In this document: one piece after another, positions 40,979 to 48,537 of the stretch
How the letters are laid out: every line of letters begins with the position of its first letter
Numbering within the stretch: position 1 is the stretch's first letter
From: an uncultured Prevotellaceae bacterium
GTDB lineage: Bacteria > Bacteroidota > Bacteroidia > Bacteroidales > Bacteroidaceae
Assembly (NCBI GenBank): GCA_902779455.1
Contig: CACZBS010000019.1
Coordinates: 1-60,675, forward strand
Length of the DNA stretch: 60,675 nucleotides
Direction of reading: 5' to 3'
Program-made: the position numbers and the translations under genes
Notes under the pieces: model-generated
The model's input: only the letters and a program-made list of their open reading frames with translations
Database searches by the model: none
What the model was told of the DNA's origin: nothing

Positions 40979-43582
40979 ATGAATAAGAAAATCAGATTTG
41001 TTCTGCTGCTGGCGCTCTTGTGCTGCTGCCGGCACGCCATGGCACAAACCACCTTGCGCGAACAGGTGCAGGTGATGCGGGAGACCCACAACGTCAACTT
41101 CGTCTACGATGCGACGCTCAACCTCTCTGCCCCCTACAAAGGGCCACAGCTGACGGGCCTCCCCTTGGCAAGGGCACTGAAGACGCTTTTTCAGGGCTCG
41201 GGCATCGACTACCGCCTCGACGGCCACTATGTCACACTGAAGCAGCGCGCCCGGCGCTACACACTGAGCGGCCACATCAGCGACGCATCGGGCGAACGAC
41301 TCATCAATGCAACGGTCTATGACCTGACCACGCATCAGGGCACCATGACCAACGAGTACGGCTACTATTCGCTGACGCTGCCTGAGGGCGACCACCGACT
41401 GCGCATCACCTATGTGGGCTATCACGAGCAGACCATCAGCGTCAGCCTCAATGCCGACCGGAGGCTGGATGTCAATCTACGGGAGGGCCGGCAGGTGGGC
41501 GAAGTCATCGTGACGGGCGACCTCAGCTCGCCCGTCGTAGGTACCCAGATGGGTCTGCGCTCGCTCAGCCAGGCCGACGTCAAGACCGAGTTTGCCCTGC
41601 TCTCCTCGCCCGACGTCATCAAGTCGCTGCAGCGCCTCAGCGGCGTCCAGGAGGGCATCGAACTGGCTTCGGGCCTCTATGTGCACGGCGGCAACGACGA
41701 CGAGAACCTCTTCCTCATCGACGGCACGCCGCTCTATCAGGTCAACCACTCGCTGGGACTCTTCTCCTCGTTCAATGCCGACGTGGTGAAGAATGTCGAC
41801 TTCTACAAGAGCGGATTTCCGGCCCGCTACGGCGGACGACTGTCGAGCGTGGTCGACGTGCGCACCCGTGACGGCAACATGCACGAGTGGCACGGCGCCT
41901 ACCGCCTGGGGCTGCTCGACGGCAGCGTGCAGTTCGACGGACCCATCCGCCGCGGGCGCACCTCGCTCAACGTCGGGCTGCGCCGCTCGTGGCTCGACCT
42001 GCTGACGGAGCCCGCCTTCGCCATCGCCAACCGCCTGAGCGACGAGGAGCAGATCAAGTTGAACTACAACTTCCACGACCTGAACGCCAAGCTGACCCAC
42101 GTGCTCAGCGACAGCTCGCGCCTCGCGCTGAGCATCTACTCAGGCGCCGACCGCCTGACGACGAAGGACGACTGGGACGACGGCCACGACGACTACACCG
42201 ACCGCGACATCATGGAGAACCGCCTGCGCTGGGGCAACCTGAACGCGGCGCTCGACTGGAACGGACAGCTCTCGCCCCGCCTGATGGCCAACCTGACCGT
42301 CGTCTACACCCACAACCGCGCGAACATCAGCTACAGCGACGATTGGCGCTACGGCCGCGGCGACGAGATGACCATCAACCACAACGAGCACACGTCGCGT
42401 TCGACCATCGACGACGTGGGTTATCGCGCCCTCTTCGACTATCGCCCCCAGCCCCGCCATCACATCCGCTTCGGCCACGACTACACCTACCACCACTTCC
42501 GCCCGCAGACCCACAGCGAGCTCTACTACTTCGGCACGGCCGAGGGCGACACCCTCAGCTCGTCCAGCGCCAACCGCCAGACGGGCCACGAGCTGACCCT
42601 CTACGGCGAGGACCAGCTGACGCTCAGCGACCGCTGGAGCCTGAACGGCGGCCTGAACATGTCGCTCTTCGTCGTCAGCGGCAAGACCTACTGCTCGCTC
42701 GACCCGCGACTGGCCGTGAAGTTGCAGCTCAGGCCGTGGATGTCGCTGAAGGTCAGCTACACGATGATGACGCAATACGTGCACAGGATATCCAACTCGT
42801 TCCTCGACCTGCCAACGGCCTACTGGGTGCCTACGACGCGCCGCACGCGCCCGATGCACTCCAGCCAGCTGGCCGCAGGCATCTACATGCAGCCCTCGCG
42901 CCGATGGACCCTCTCGCTGGAGGGCTACTACAAGCTGACACGCCACCTGCTCCTCTCCAACTCGTGGGCAGGGCTGGAGCCGCCGGCCGCCTCGTGGGAC
43001 ACCGAGGTGATGGACGGCCGGGGCCGCTTCTACGGCTTCGAGGTGGACGCCCGCTACCTGACGCCCAGGGTGCAGATTGATGCCGCCTACACCCTGTCGT
43101 GGAACAAGCGGCGCTTCGACCAGTTCTATCCCCACTGGTTCTACGATAAGTTCGACAACCGCCACAAGCTGAACATCACGGCCCGCCTGCACCTGTCGAA
43201 GAAGAGCGAGATGTATGCCGCATGGACGATGCACACGGGCAACCGCATGACGATGCCCTCGCAGTTCGTTCAGCTGCCTGACATGCCGGGCCGCGATGGT
43301 GCCGCCGACCAGCTGTGGGACCTCGGACGCCGCGACTACATCTACGAGCGGCCCAACAACGTGGTGCTGCCTACATACCACCGGCTCGACCTGGGCTTCA
43401 ACCTGCACCACACGACGAAGCACGGCCACGAGCGCATCTGGAACTGGAGCATCTACAATGCCTACTGCCACCTGAACACGCTATGGACGACGGTGCAGGA
43501 GACCAATGACGGCCGCTTCCGCGTGAAGACCCACGGCTACATCCCGATCGTCCCGTCGTTCAGTTATACGATTAAATGGTAA
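40979..43582 (+). CDS. TonB-dependent receptor with N-terminal STN domain
   Basis: The 867-residue outer-membrane receptor has a signal peptide, then an STN/secretin-like signalling domain (residues 24-90, LREQVQVMRETHNVNFVYDA), a CarboxypepD_reg-like domain (RRYTLSGHISDASGERLINA, about 95-170), a plug domain (GLYVHGGNDDENLFLIDGTP) and a barrel. The STN domain is the part that talks to an anti-sigma factor in FecA-type surface signalling, fitting the sigma factor upstream and the FecR-like protein downstream. The ligand is unknown. The barrel ends in a polar-aromatic strand (VPSFSYTIKW). It is followed immediately by a GC-rich palindrome (43579-43622). Confidence 0.9.
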   Translation: MNKKIRFVLLLALLCCCRHAMAQTTLREQVQVMRETHNVNFVYDATLNLSAPYKGPQLTGLPLARALKTLFQGSGIDYRLDGHYVTLKQRARRYTLSGHISDASGERLINATVYDLTTHQGTMTNEYGYYSLTLPEGDHRLRITYVGYHEQTISVSLNADRRLDVNLREGRQVGEVIVTGDLSSPVVGTQMGLRSLSQADVKTEFALLSSPDVIKSLQRLSGVQEGIELASGLYVHGGNDDENLFLIDGTPLYQVNHSLGLFSSFNADVVKNVDFYKSGFPARYGGRLSSVVDVRTRDGNMHEWHGAYRLGLLDGSVQFDGPIRRGRTSLNVGLRRSWLDLLTEPAFAIANRLSDEEQIKLNYNFHDLNAKLTHVLSDSSRLALSIYSGADRLTTKDDWDDGHDDYTDRDIMENRLRWGNLNAALDWNGQLSPRLMANLTVVYTHNRANISYSDDWRYGRGDEMTINHNEHTSRSTIDDVGYRALFDYRPQPRHHIRFGHDYTYHHFRPQTHSELYYFGTAEGDTLSSSSANRQTGHELTLYGEDQLTLSDRWSLNGGLNMSLFVVSGKTYCSLDPRLAVKLQLRPWMSLKVSYTMMTQYVHRISNSFLDLPTAYWVPTTRRTRPMHSSQLAAGIYMQPSRRWTLSLEGYYKLTRHLLLSNSWAGLEPPAASWDTEVMDGRGRFYGFEVDARYLTPRVQIDAAYTLSWNKRRFDQFYPHWFYDKFDNRHKLNITARLHLSKKSEMYAAWTMHTGNRMTMPSQFVQLPDMPGRDGAADQLWDLGRRDYIYERPNNVVLPTYHRLDLGFNLHHTTKHGHERIWNWSIYNAYCHLNTLWTTVQETNDGRFRVKTHGYIPIVPSFSYTIKW

Positions 43583-43622
43583 GAGCCCACCCCCAGCCCC
43601 TCCCCAAAGGGAGGGGAGTTTG
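43579..43622. repeat. GC-rich palindromic repeat between receptor and DUF4249 genes
   Basis: CCCACCCCCAGCCCCTCCCC followed by AAAGGGAGGGGAGT, the same unit as at 19964-20150 and 21661-21728. It begins right at the end of the receptor gene. Confidence 0.7.
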
Positions 43623-43647
43623 GGCAGATTGGATAACTATATTAGAT

Positions 43648-44802
43648 ATGATTATGAATAAGATAAAACAAAAGACAAAGCGTAGGCTCGTCTTTTTCCA
43701 GGCAGTCATGACATCCCTCCTGTGGGGAGGGGGAGGACTGCTGATGTCGTGCAAGGACTCCTTCGACATCGATAGCCTGCAGGAGCAGCCGAAGCTCGTC
43801 GTCAGCTGCTTCCCGTCGATGGGCGACACGACCTTCGTCAGCGTCACGCGCAGCGTGCCCGTCAGCAAGGAGGGACGTGTCTATGGCCAAGACCTGAGCG
43901 TCGGCGATGCTACTATTATATATAAGGTGAACGGACAGCCGCGGGAGGTGATGGCCGACGGCGGGCGCCGCTACGTCCTGGGGCCCCACCGGGCGGGCGA
44001 TGTCGTCGAGGTGGAGGCCGTCGCCGAGGGCTATGCCGCCGTCAGCAGCCGCACCGTCGTGCCGCCGGCCGTGCCCATTGAACTGAGGGGCATCACCGAG
44101 ACGCGCATCTACGACACCTATTGGGAGGAGAGCGTCGACGTGCTCCAGCTGGCCGCCACGTTCACCGACCCTGCCGCCACGCAAGACTACTATGCCGTGC
44201 GCATCCGCCTCCGTCACTTCGCCCTCACGGCCGTCGGCGACCTGCGCCCCGACTGTCCGCAACATGATTACTATGACGACGACTACAACCGCCACGTGGA
44301 GTGGCCTGTGAACTCGGAGGACGAGTATCGCTATATCTCGGAGACAGGGTGGGCCGACGTCTACGACTTCCACCTGCGTCGGGACACCGCCTACACCTAT
44401 CCCGCCATCCGCACGGCGGGCGAGCCGCTGCTGCAGCCCCTGAGCGGGGTCGACGGCGACTTCGGCTTCGAGAATGAGTTCTATCAGCAGTTCTATGTCT
44501 TCAGCGACGCGCAGATCGACGGACAGACCTATACGCTCCGCCTGAACATCAACCAATGGGCCAGCGAACTCAACACCCACATGGCGCGTCCGGCCGAGTT
44601 CCAGGTGCTGCTCTATCACCTGACGCCCGAGTTCTATCGCTTCGTCAAGTCCATCAATGACATCGACAACAACGAGCTGGCGCAGAGCGGCTTCTCGCTG
44701 CTCTCGCCCACCTTCACCAACATCACCGGAGGCATCGGCATCCTCGGCGCATACGCAGTAGCAGAAAGTGATCCCATGACACTAAACACTAAACAACGAT
44801 GA
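43648..44802 (+). CDS. DUF4249 lipoprotein
   Basis: The start ATG at 43648 gives 384 residues with a signal region ending at lipobox LLMSC. DUF4249 proteins occur almost only next to TonB-dependent receptors in Bacteroidetes and are thought to be surface partners of the receptor. Marks: SFDIDSLQEQPKLVVSCFPS, a ligand-facing beta domain (VEVEAVAEGYAAVSSRTVVP) and the ending FTNITGGIGILGAYAVAESD. An upstream extension of the frame is repeat-derived (43576-43647) and was excluded. Its stop overlaps the next start by 4 bp. Confidence 0.85.
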   Translation: MIMNKIKQKTKRRLVFFQAVMTSLLWGGGGLLMSCKDSFDIDSLQEQPKLVVSCFPSMGDTTFVSVTRSVPVSKEGRVYGQDLSVGDATIIYKVNGQPREVMADGGRRYVLGPHRAGDVVEVEAVAEGYAAVSSRTVVPPAVPIELRGITETRIYDTYWEESVDVLQLAATFTDPAATQDYYAVRIRLRHFALTAVGDLRPDCPQHDYYDDDYNRHVEWPVNSEDEYRYISETGWADVYDFHLRRDTAYTYPAIRTAGEPLLQPLSGVDGDFGFENEFYQQFYVFSDAQIDGQTYTLRLNINQWASELNTHMARPAEFQVLLYHLTPEFYRFVKSINDIDNNELAQSGFSLLSPTFTNITGGIGILGAYAVAESDPMTLNTKQR

Positions 44803-45278
44803 ACGACGACAACAAACTTCTCAACTTCGTGCTGCGCCACTATCGTGAGGGCGCACTCGACACTCCTGAGGCGCTGCGTGCTGTGAAGCAGCGAATCGGT
44901 GAACCGCTCACGTCAGGGCCTCGCCGGCCTGCCGCCTGGCGCTGGGTCGCCGTGGCGGCCTCGCTGCTCTGTCTGGTGGCTTTTGCCGCGGTGATGACCA
45001 TCAGGACCTCCACGCCATCCGCCTCTCCTTCGGTGGAGTCGGTCGTGGTCTCCTCCTCTCCTTCGGGGACAGCGGTTGTGGCGCCTAAGACGTTCCACTT
45101 CGACAACACGCCTTTGCCTGAGGTACTTGCCGACCTGTCTGCCTATTATGGCGTCGAGCTGACGGCCGACCGCGAGGACTGCCGCCTGACGGCCGACTTC
45201 ACTGCCGACAGTCTCAACGTGACCATCCGCCTCATCGAGGAAGTGCTGGACGTAAATATTTCGCAGTCTCAGAAATAA
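44799..45278 (+). CDS. Miniature FecR-like anti-sigma / DUF4974 protein
   Basis: 159 residues, starting within the DUF4249 stop (ATGA). It has a cytoplasmic N-terminal stretch of about 45 residues, one membrane helix (WVAVAASLLCLVAFAAVMTI, about 48-67), a Ser/Pro-rich linker and a periplasmic C-terminal domain (FHFDNTPLPEVLADLSAYYG to the end) that matches the STN-like DUF4974 end of FecR proteins. The central FecR domain (about 100 residues) is missing. I infer a shortened transmembrane signal protein linking the STN-containing receptor to the ECF sigma factor. Experimental proof is lacking. Confidence 0.6.
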   Translation: MNDDNKLLNFVLRHYREGALDTPEALRAVKQRIGEPLTSGPRRPAAWRWVAVAASLLCLVAFAAVMTIRTSTPSASPSVESVVVSSSPSGTAVVAPKTFHFDNTPLPEVLADLSAYYGVELTADREDCRLTADFTADSLNVTIRLIEEVLDVNISQSQK

Positions 45279-45379
45279 TGTAACGTGAGTCCGACGTGAG
45301 GAAAGTGTCAAAATATTTGTGGGAATACTTTTAGTGACTCAAAATGAAACACTATAGTAAACTTAAACACATAACAAAA

Positions 45380-45742
45380 ATGAAGAATTTGAAAATTTGG
45401 AGACTTGCCTTTGTGGTGCTTGCTGCCTTCTCCCTTGCCTCTTGCAGTAGTGACGACGAAACTCTTTCAATTTATACTTTTGGCCTTACGTCGGCTATTA
45501 ACGGCAATAACTCCGAAATAGAGGCTATTCAATTAGCATATTCTGATGCCTACAAGATGAACAAAATCAAAACTAATTCACGATCTTTTGCTCCAGGAAC
45601 TTCAAAAGATTTAATACTCAAATCTTGCAAACAAGCAGAAAATGCCATCCTCACATCGTCGATGAAATTCGAAGGACGGTATGTATATGAAGTAAAATCA
45701 AAAGATATGGTTTTATATCAGAAAGTTTACGGAGTCAGGTAA
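45380..45742 (+). CDS. Small AT-rich lipoprotein of unknown function
   Basis: The start ATG at 45380 (an earlier ATG at 45344 lacks a good signal) gives about 120 residues with signal MKNLKIWRLAFVVLAAFSLA and lipobox ASC. The mature chain contains Lys, Asn and Ser, with no familiar motif. Base composition is clearly lower in GC than the flanking genes, a sign of possible transfer. A strong hairpin terminator follows directly (45749-45788). Confidence 0.55.
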   Translation: MKNLKIWRLAFVVLAAFSLASCSSDDETLSIYTFGLTSAINGNNSEIEAIQLAYSDAYKMNKIKTNSRSFAPGTSKDLILKSCKQAENAILTSSMKFEGRYVYEVKSKDMVLYQKVYGVR

Positions 45743-45748
45743 CAGGAA

Positions 45749-45788
45749 GAGCCATTTCTGAACTCATTTGTGAGTCAAGAAATGGCTC
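45749..45788. terminator. Hairpin terminator
   Basis: 11-bp stem GAGCCATTTCT (45749-45759) and AGAAATGGCTC (45778-45788), with inner GACTCAC pairing; followed by CTTTAC. It ends the small lipoprotein gene. Confidence 0.75.
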
Positions 45789-45839
45789 CTTTACAGAACA
45801 TATAATGTTGCTATATCGAATACAAGTTATAATGTACAG

Positions 45840-46060
45840 GTCGAAATTATTTTTTGAAAGAAATTAGCAAGAATTAGAATAATTCGTTTCAACAATAAGA
45901 AAAAATAATTTTTTCCTAATTCTTTGAAATAATTATTTCTAATTCTTGCTAATTTTTTTCCAAAAACAAAACGTAAATATGAATAATTGCTTTTCCGTCT
46001 GCGCCGCTGGCATATAATGTTCATGAAAGGTCCATGTAATGAATCAAAAATATTTCGCAG
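45840..46060. repeat. AT-rich repeat patch (ATTAGCAAGAATTAG family)
   Basis: GAAAGAAATTAGCAAGAATT and its inverse AATTCTTGCTAATTTTTTTC form a long hairpin (about 45856-45960), followed by a partial copy of the 105-bp unit of 4835-5400 (GTCTGCGCCGCTG and CCATGTAATGAATCA). The 45743-46117 gap holds nothing else apart from the terminator and the promoter at 46077-46084. Confidence 0.65.
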
Positions 46061-46076
46061 TATCAGAAATAAAATG

Positions 46077-46084
46077 TACCTTTG
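46077..46084 (+). promoter_or_regulatory. Promoter -7 element (TACCTTTG)
   Basis: TACCTTTG lies 33 bp before the ATG at 46118 of the gamma carbonic anhydrase-like gene. Confidence 0.6.
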
Positions 46085-46117
46085 CAGGCGCAAAACTTTT
46101 TTAATCGCAAAGATAAA

Positions 46118-46627
46118 ATGGCATTGATCAAATCCTACAAGGGAATGAGCCCCAAATGGGGACGTGAGTGTTATTTCAGTGAGAACGCCACGATAGTAGG
46201 CGACGTGACGATGGGCGACGAGTGCTCGATATGGTTTGGCGCCGTGGTGCGCGGCGACGTGGCCCCCATCACCATCGGCGACCGCTCGAACGTGCAGGAC
46301 AACTCGGTGGTGCACGTGACGCACGACACGGGCCCCACGCACATCGGCTCCGACGTGACCATCGGCCACAACGTGACCGTCCATGCCTGCACCATCCACG
46401 ACGGCGCCCTGATAGGCATGGGTGCCGTGCTGCTCGACGGCTGCGAGGTGGGCGAGGGGGCCATCGTGGCTGCCGGCGCCCTGGTGCTGCAGGGCACAAA
46501 AATACCGCCTCACGAGATATGGGGCGGCGTGCCGGCCAAGTATATCAAGCCCACGCGGCCTGGCCAGACGGACAACGCCAAGCACTACGTGGCCTACTCG
46601 AAGGAATACTTGAAGAATGATGAATGA
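46118..46627 (+). CDS. Gamma carbonic anhydrase family protein (left-handed beta-helix)
   Basis: The 169-residue protein has the hexapeptide-repeat solenoid: ENATIVGDVTMGDECSIWFG, VVRGDVAPITIGDRSNVQDN, DVTIGHNVTVHACTIHDGA and GAVLLDGCEVGEGAIVAAGA. Zinc-type histidines sit in HVTHDTG and GHNVTVHACTIH. Proteins of this type (YrdA/PaaY-like) may be carbonic anhydrases or carnitine/acyl-related; activity here is not provable from sequence. The start is ATG 46118 because an upstream ATG lies in the promoter region. It is followed by a large heptamer palindrome (46622-46728). Confidence 0.85.
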   Translation: MALIKSYKGMSPKWGRECYFSENATIVGDVTMGDECSIWFGAVVRGDVAPITIGDRSNVQDNSVVHVTHDTGPTHIGSDVTIGHNVTVHACTIHDGALIGMGAVLLDGCEVGEGAIVAAGALVLQGTKIPPHEIWGGVPAKYIKPTRPGQTDNAKHYVAYSKEYLKNDE

Positions 46628-46728
46628 AGAGTGAAGAATTAAGGGAAAAGTGAAAAATTTGCTGCCGCACGTGGGAAACCCTCTCTGTGCGGCAGCAAAT
46701 TTTTCACTTTTCACTTTTCACTATTCCC
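46622..46728. repeat. Heptamer inverted repeat, 25-bp perfect arms
   Basis: The arms begin AAAAGTGAAAAATTTGCTGC (46646-46670) and GTGCGGCAGCAAATTTTTCA (46687-46711), with further AGTGAAG heptamers outside. It lies between the two converging genes and probably terminates both. It is the longest perfect palindrome of the family. Confidence 0.85.
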
Positions 46729-47970
46729 TTAAATCGCGACATTTACCTGAAGCCAGCCCCAGTCCTGCCAGCGGCTGTGGTCGCCGCCCTTGACGATGTC
46801 CATCGTGTGCTGGCCCAGCATGAAGCTGTAGCCGCCGCTGAGGCTGACGTTGGGCGACAGGCGGTAGCTGAGCTGATAGTCGACCTCGTGGCCCAGGCCG
46901 AGGATGGCGTCTTGTCCGGGCACCTTGGCGGCCGTGGCGAAGTAGTGGTAGGTGAGCTGCATGGGCAGCCATCCGATGTAGTCTGACTCCACGCCGAGCT
47001 GGATGTCCTGCAGACCGACGTTGCCGGCTTTCCAGGCGGAGGCATAGAAATAGTCCATGGCCCCGTAGAACTTGTGGTGGGTGCCGTAGAGGGGGAAGAA
47101 GGCATGGTTCTTCGTGCCCTTGCCGTCGTCGCCGCTGAGGTAGTCGTAGGCGGCATGGACGCGCCAGACGTCGTCGAGGCGGTAGGCGGCCTTGAGGCTG
47201 GCCATCCAGGCCGACGTCTCGTTGCCCATCTGATAGTAGAAGGAGGCGGTGGCGTCGAGCCCGTCGAGGGGCGTGGCGTTAATGTGTGTGCCCAGCGTCT
47301 GCATGTGCTTCACGTCCGAGTGGTTAGTGACGGCTGTGCCCTGCTCGAGGCCAAGGTTCATGAAGAGCACCGACACGTCGAAGGGTATCGGCTGATGATG
47401 GCCGTCGTAGTGATACCAGACGGTTTCCATCGACTTGTAGGGCTGGCCCTTCGAGGCGTCATACCAGACCTGCTTCGTCGGCTCGTCGTTCTGATTGAGT
47501 GCCAGGATGAGGTGCACCTGGTTCGGGCCGTCCTGATAGCCGGCACGGAGGGCGTCGTGGGTGCGCCCGGCCACGTTCCAGTCGAGGGCGCCCAGCAGTC
47601 GCTCGTCGTCGTAGACGAGGGGCTGGCGGCCCAGCTGGACGAAGAAGGCGTCGTCGGCGAACGTCATGCGAGCCCACGCCTCATGGATGGCCATGCGGCC
47701 CTGCTTGTCCACCTGCGGGTCTTGTCCCCAGACGCCCGTGTGCTGAGCCGAGAGACGCATGCTGAGGTCGCCGCGGCGGAAGGTGGCGCCGAGGCGTGCC
47801 CGCTCGTTGACGAAGGTGGCGGCCCCCTCGCCTTCATTGCGGGGGAAGAGGGCGCCGTTGCGATACTCGGCACGCGTGCGCAGCTGGGCGTCGAAGCTGA
47901 GCGTCTTCTCCTGCGCCGTCGCCGTCATGGCGCCCATCAGGAGGCAGGCATAGAATAGCGGTTTCTTCAT
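46729..47970 (-). CDS. Alginate-export-like outer membrane porin
   Basis: 413 residues after ATG at 47970: signal peptide MKKPLFYACLLMGAMTATA, then a long chain of barrel strands (LSFDAQLRTRAEYRNGALFP, AWARMTFADDAFFVQLGRQP, RLSPNVSLSGGYSFML). The pattern matches alginate-export/porin families of Bacteroidetes, but substrate cannot be predicted. It lies 111 bp downstream of a small FMN-binding protein gene on the same strand, with a heptamer palindrome in between (47989-48079). Confidence 0.7.
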   Translation of the reverse strand: MKKPLFYACLLMGAMTATAQEKTLSFDAQLRTRAEYRNGALFPRNEGEGAATFVNERARLGATFRRGDLSMRLSAQHTGVWGQDPQVDKQGRMAIHEAWARMTFADDAFFVQLGRQPLVYDDERLLGALDWNVAGRTHDALRAGYQDGPNQVHLILALNQNDEPTKQVWYDASKGQPYKSMETVWYHYDGHHQPIPFDVSVLFMNLGLEQGTAVTNHSDVKHMQTLGTHINATPLDGLDATASFYYQMGNETSAWMASLKAAYRLDDVWRVHAAYDYLSGDDGKGTKNHAFFPLYGTHHKFYGAMDYFYASAWKAGNVGLQDIQLGVESDYIGWLPMQLTYHYFATAAKVPGQDAILGLGHEVDYQLSYRLSPNVSLSGGYSFMLGQHTMDIVKGGDHSRWQDWGWLQVNVAI

Positions 47971-47988
47971 TGTAAACACTTGTTTAAC

Positions 47989-48079
47989 TGAGAACTGAGA
48001 GTTGAGAACTGAGAGGTATGATTAGACTTGTCGTTTTTTAGTAATCATACCTCTCACCTCTCAGTTCTCAACTCTCAAC
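47989..48079. repeat. Heptamer inverted repeat (GAGAACT family)
   Basis: Repeats of ACTGAGA / GTTGAGA on the left face CTCTCAGTTCTCAACTCTC on the right, with a central stem GAGAGGTATGATTA (48011-48024) and TAATCATACCTCTC (48042-48055). It sits between the FMN-binding and porin genes. Confidence 0.8.
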
Positions 48080-48081
48080 TG

Positions 48082-48471
48082 TCACTTGTTCTTCTCATAG
48101 TACTCGAGGGCGCGCTTCACGTTCTCCTTGATGGCATCGCTCGAGTAGGTGGCACCCGTGCGGCCGTCGACCTTCATGGACTTGGCCTCCTTGACGGTCT
48201 TGCCGTCCCAGGCGTTCTTCAGGTGCTTGGCAGCGGCCTGCCAGTATTTGGGCGTCTCGGTGTTGTCAAGATATTCAATCTTCTCAACCTTACCCTTGCG
48301 GATGTAGACCTTCAGGGGCGTGGTGCTCTCATAGCCGATGACGTCCTTGGCCAGCTCGGTCGTGTTGACCACGTAGATGCCATTCTCCTTTGTCATAGCT
48401 TTCTTGGCAGCACTCATCATCAGCACTGCCATCAGCAGGCCTGCGCCTGCAGTAATCATTGTCTTCTTCAT
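48082..48471 (-). CDS. FMN-binding (flavinylation-target) protein
   Basis: Starting at ATG 48471 (48474 and 48486 also possible), 129 residues with an N-terminal signal or anchor (MITAGAGLLMAVLMMSA) and an FMN-binding domain. The flavinylation motif DGRTGATYSS (about residues 102-111) matches the ApbE target consensus Dxx[S/T]GAT, so the Thr in GAT is the likely covalent FMN site. ApbE itself is not in the window. Such small flavinylated proteins carry electrons outside the inner membrane. Its neighbour is a porin gene, an unexplained pairing. Confidence 0.75.
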   Translation of the reverse strand: MKKTMITAGAGLLMAVLMMSAAKKAMTKENGIYVVNTTELAKDVIGYESTTPLKVYIRKGKVEKIEYLDNTETPKYWQAAAKHLKNAWDGKTVKEAKSMKVDGRTGATYSSDAIKENVKRALEYYEKNK

Positions 48472-48483
48472 CATTATAAATAT

Positions 48484-48537
48484 CAATTCTAAATTCTAAA
48501 TTCTCAATTCTCAGTTCTCAATTCTCAGTTCTCAACT
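48484..48537. repeat. Heptamer tandem repeat (TCTCAAT / TCTCAGT)
   Basis: Seven or more consecutive 7-mers (TTCTAAA, TTCTCAA, TTCTCAG) run into the last codons of the metallophosphoesterase, forming its VEN end and stop codon. Confidence 0.8.

Noticed and set aside
43576-43647. Upstream extension of the DUF4249 protein (MVRAHPQPLPKGRG)
   Set aside because: It is the translation of a GC-rich palindrome before a normal lipoprotein signal peptide.
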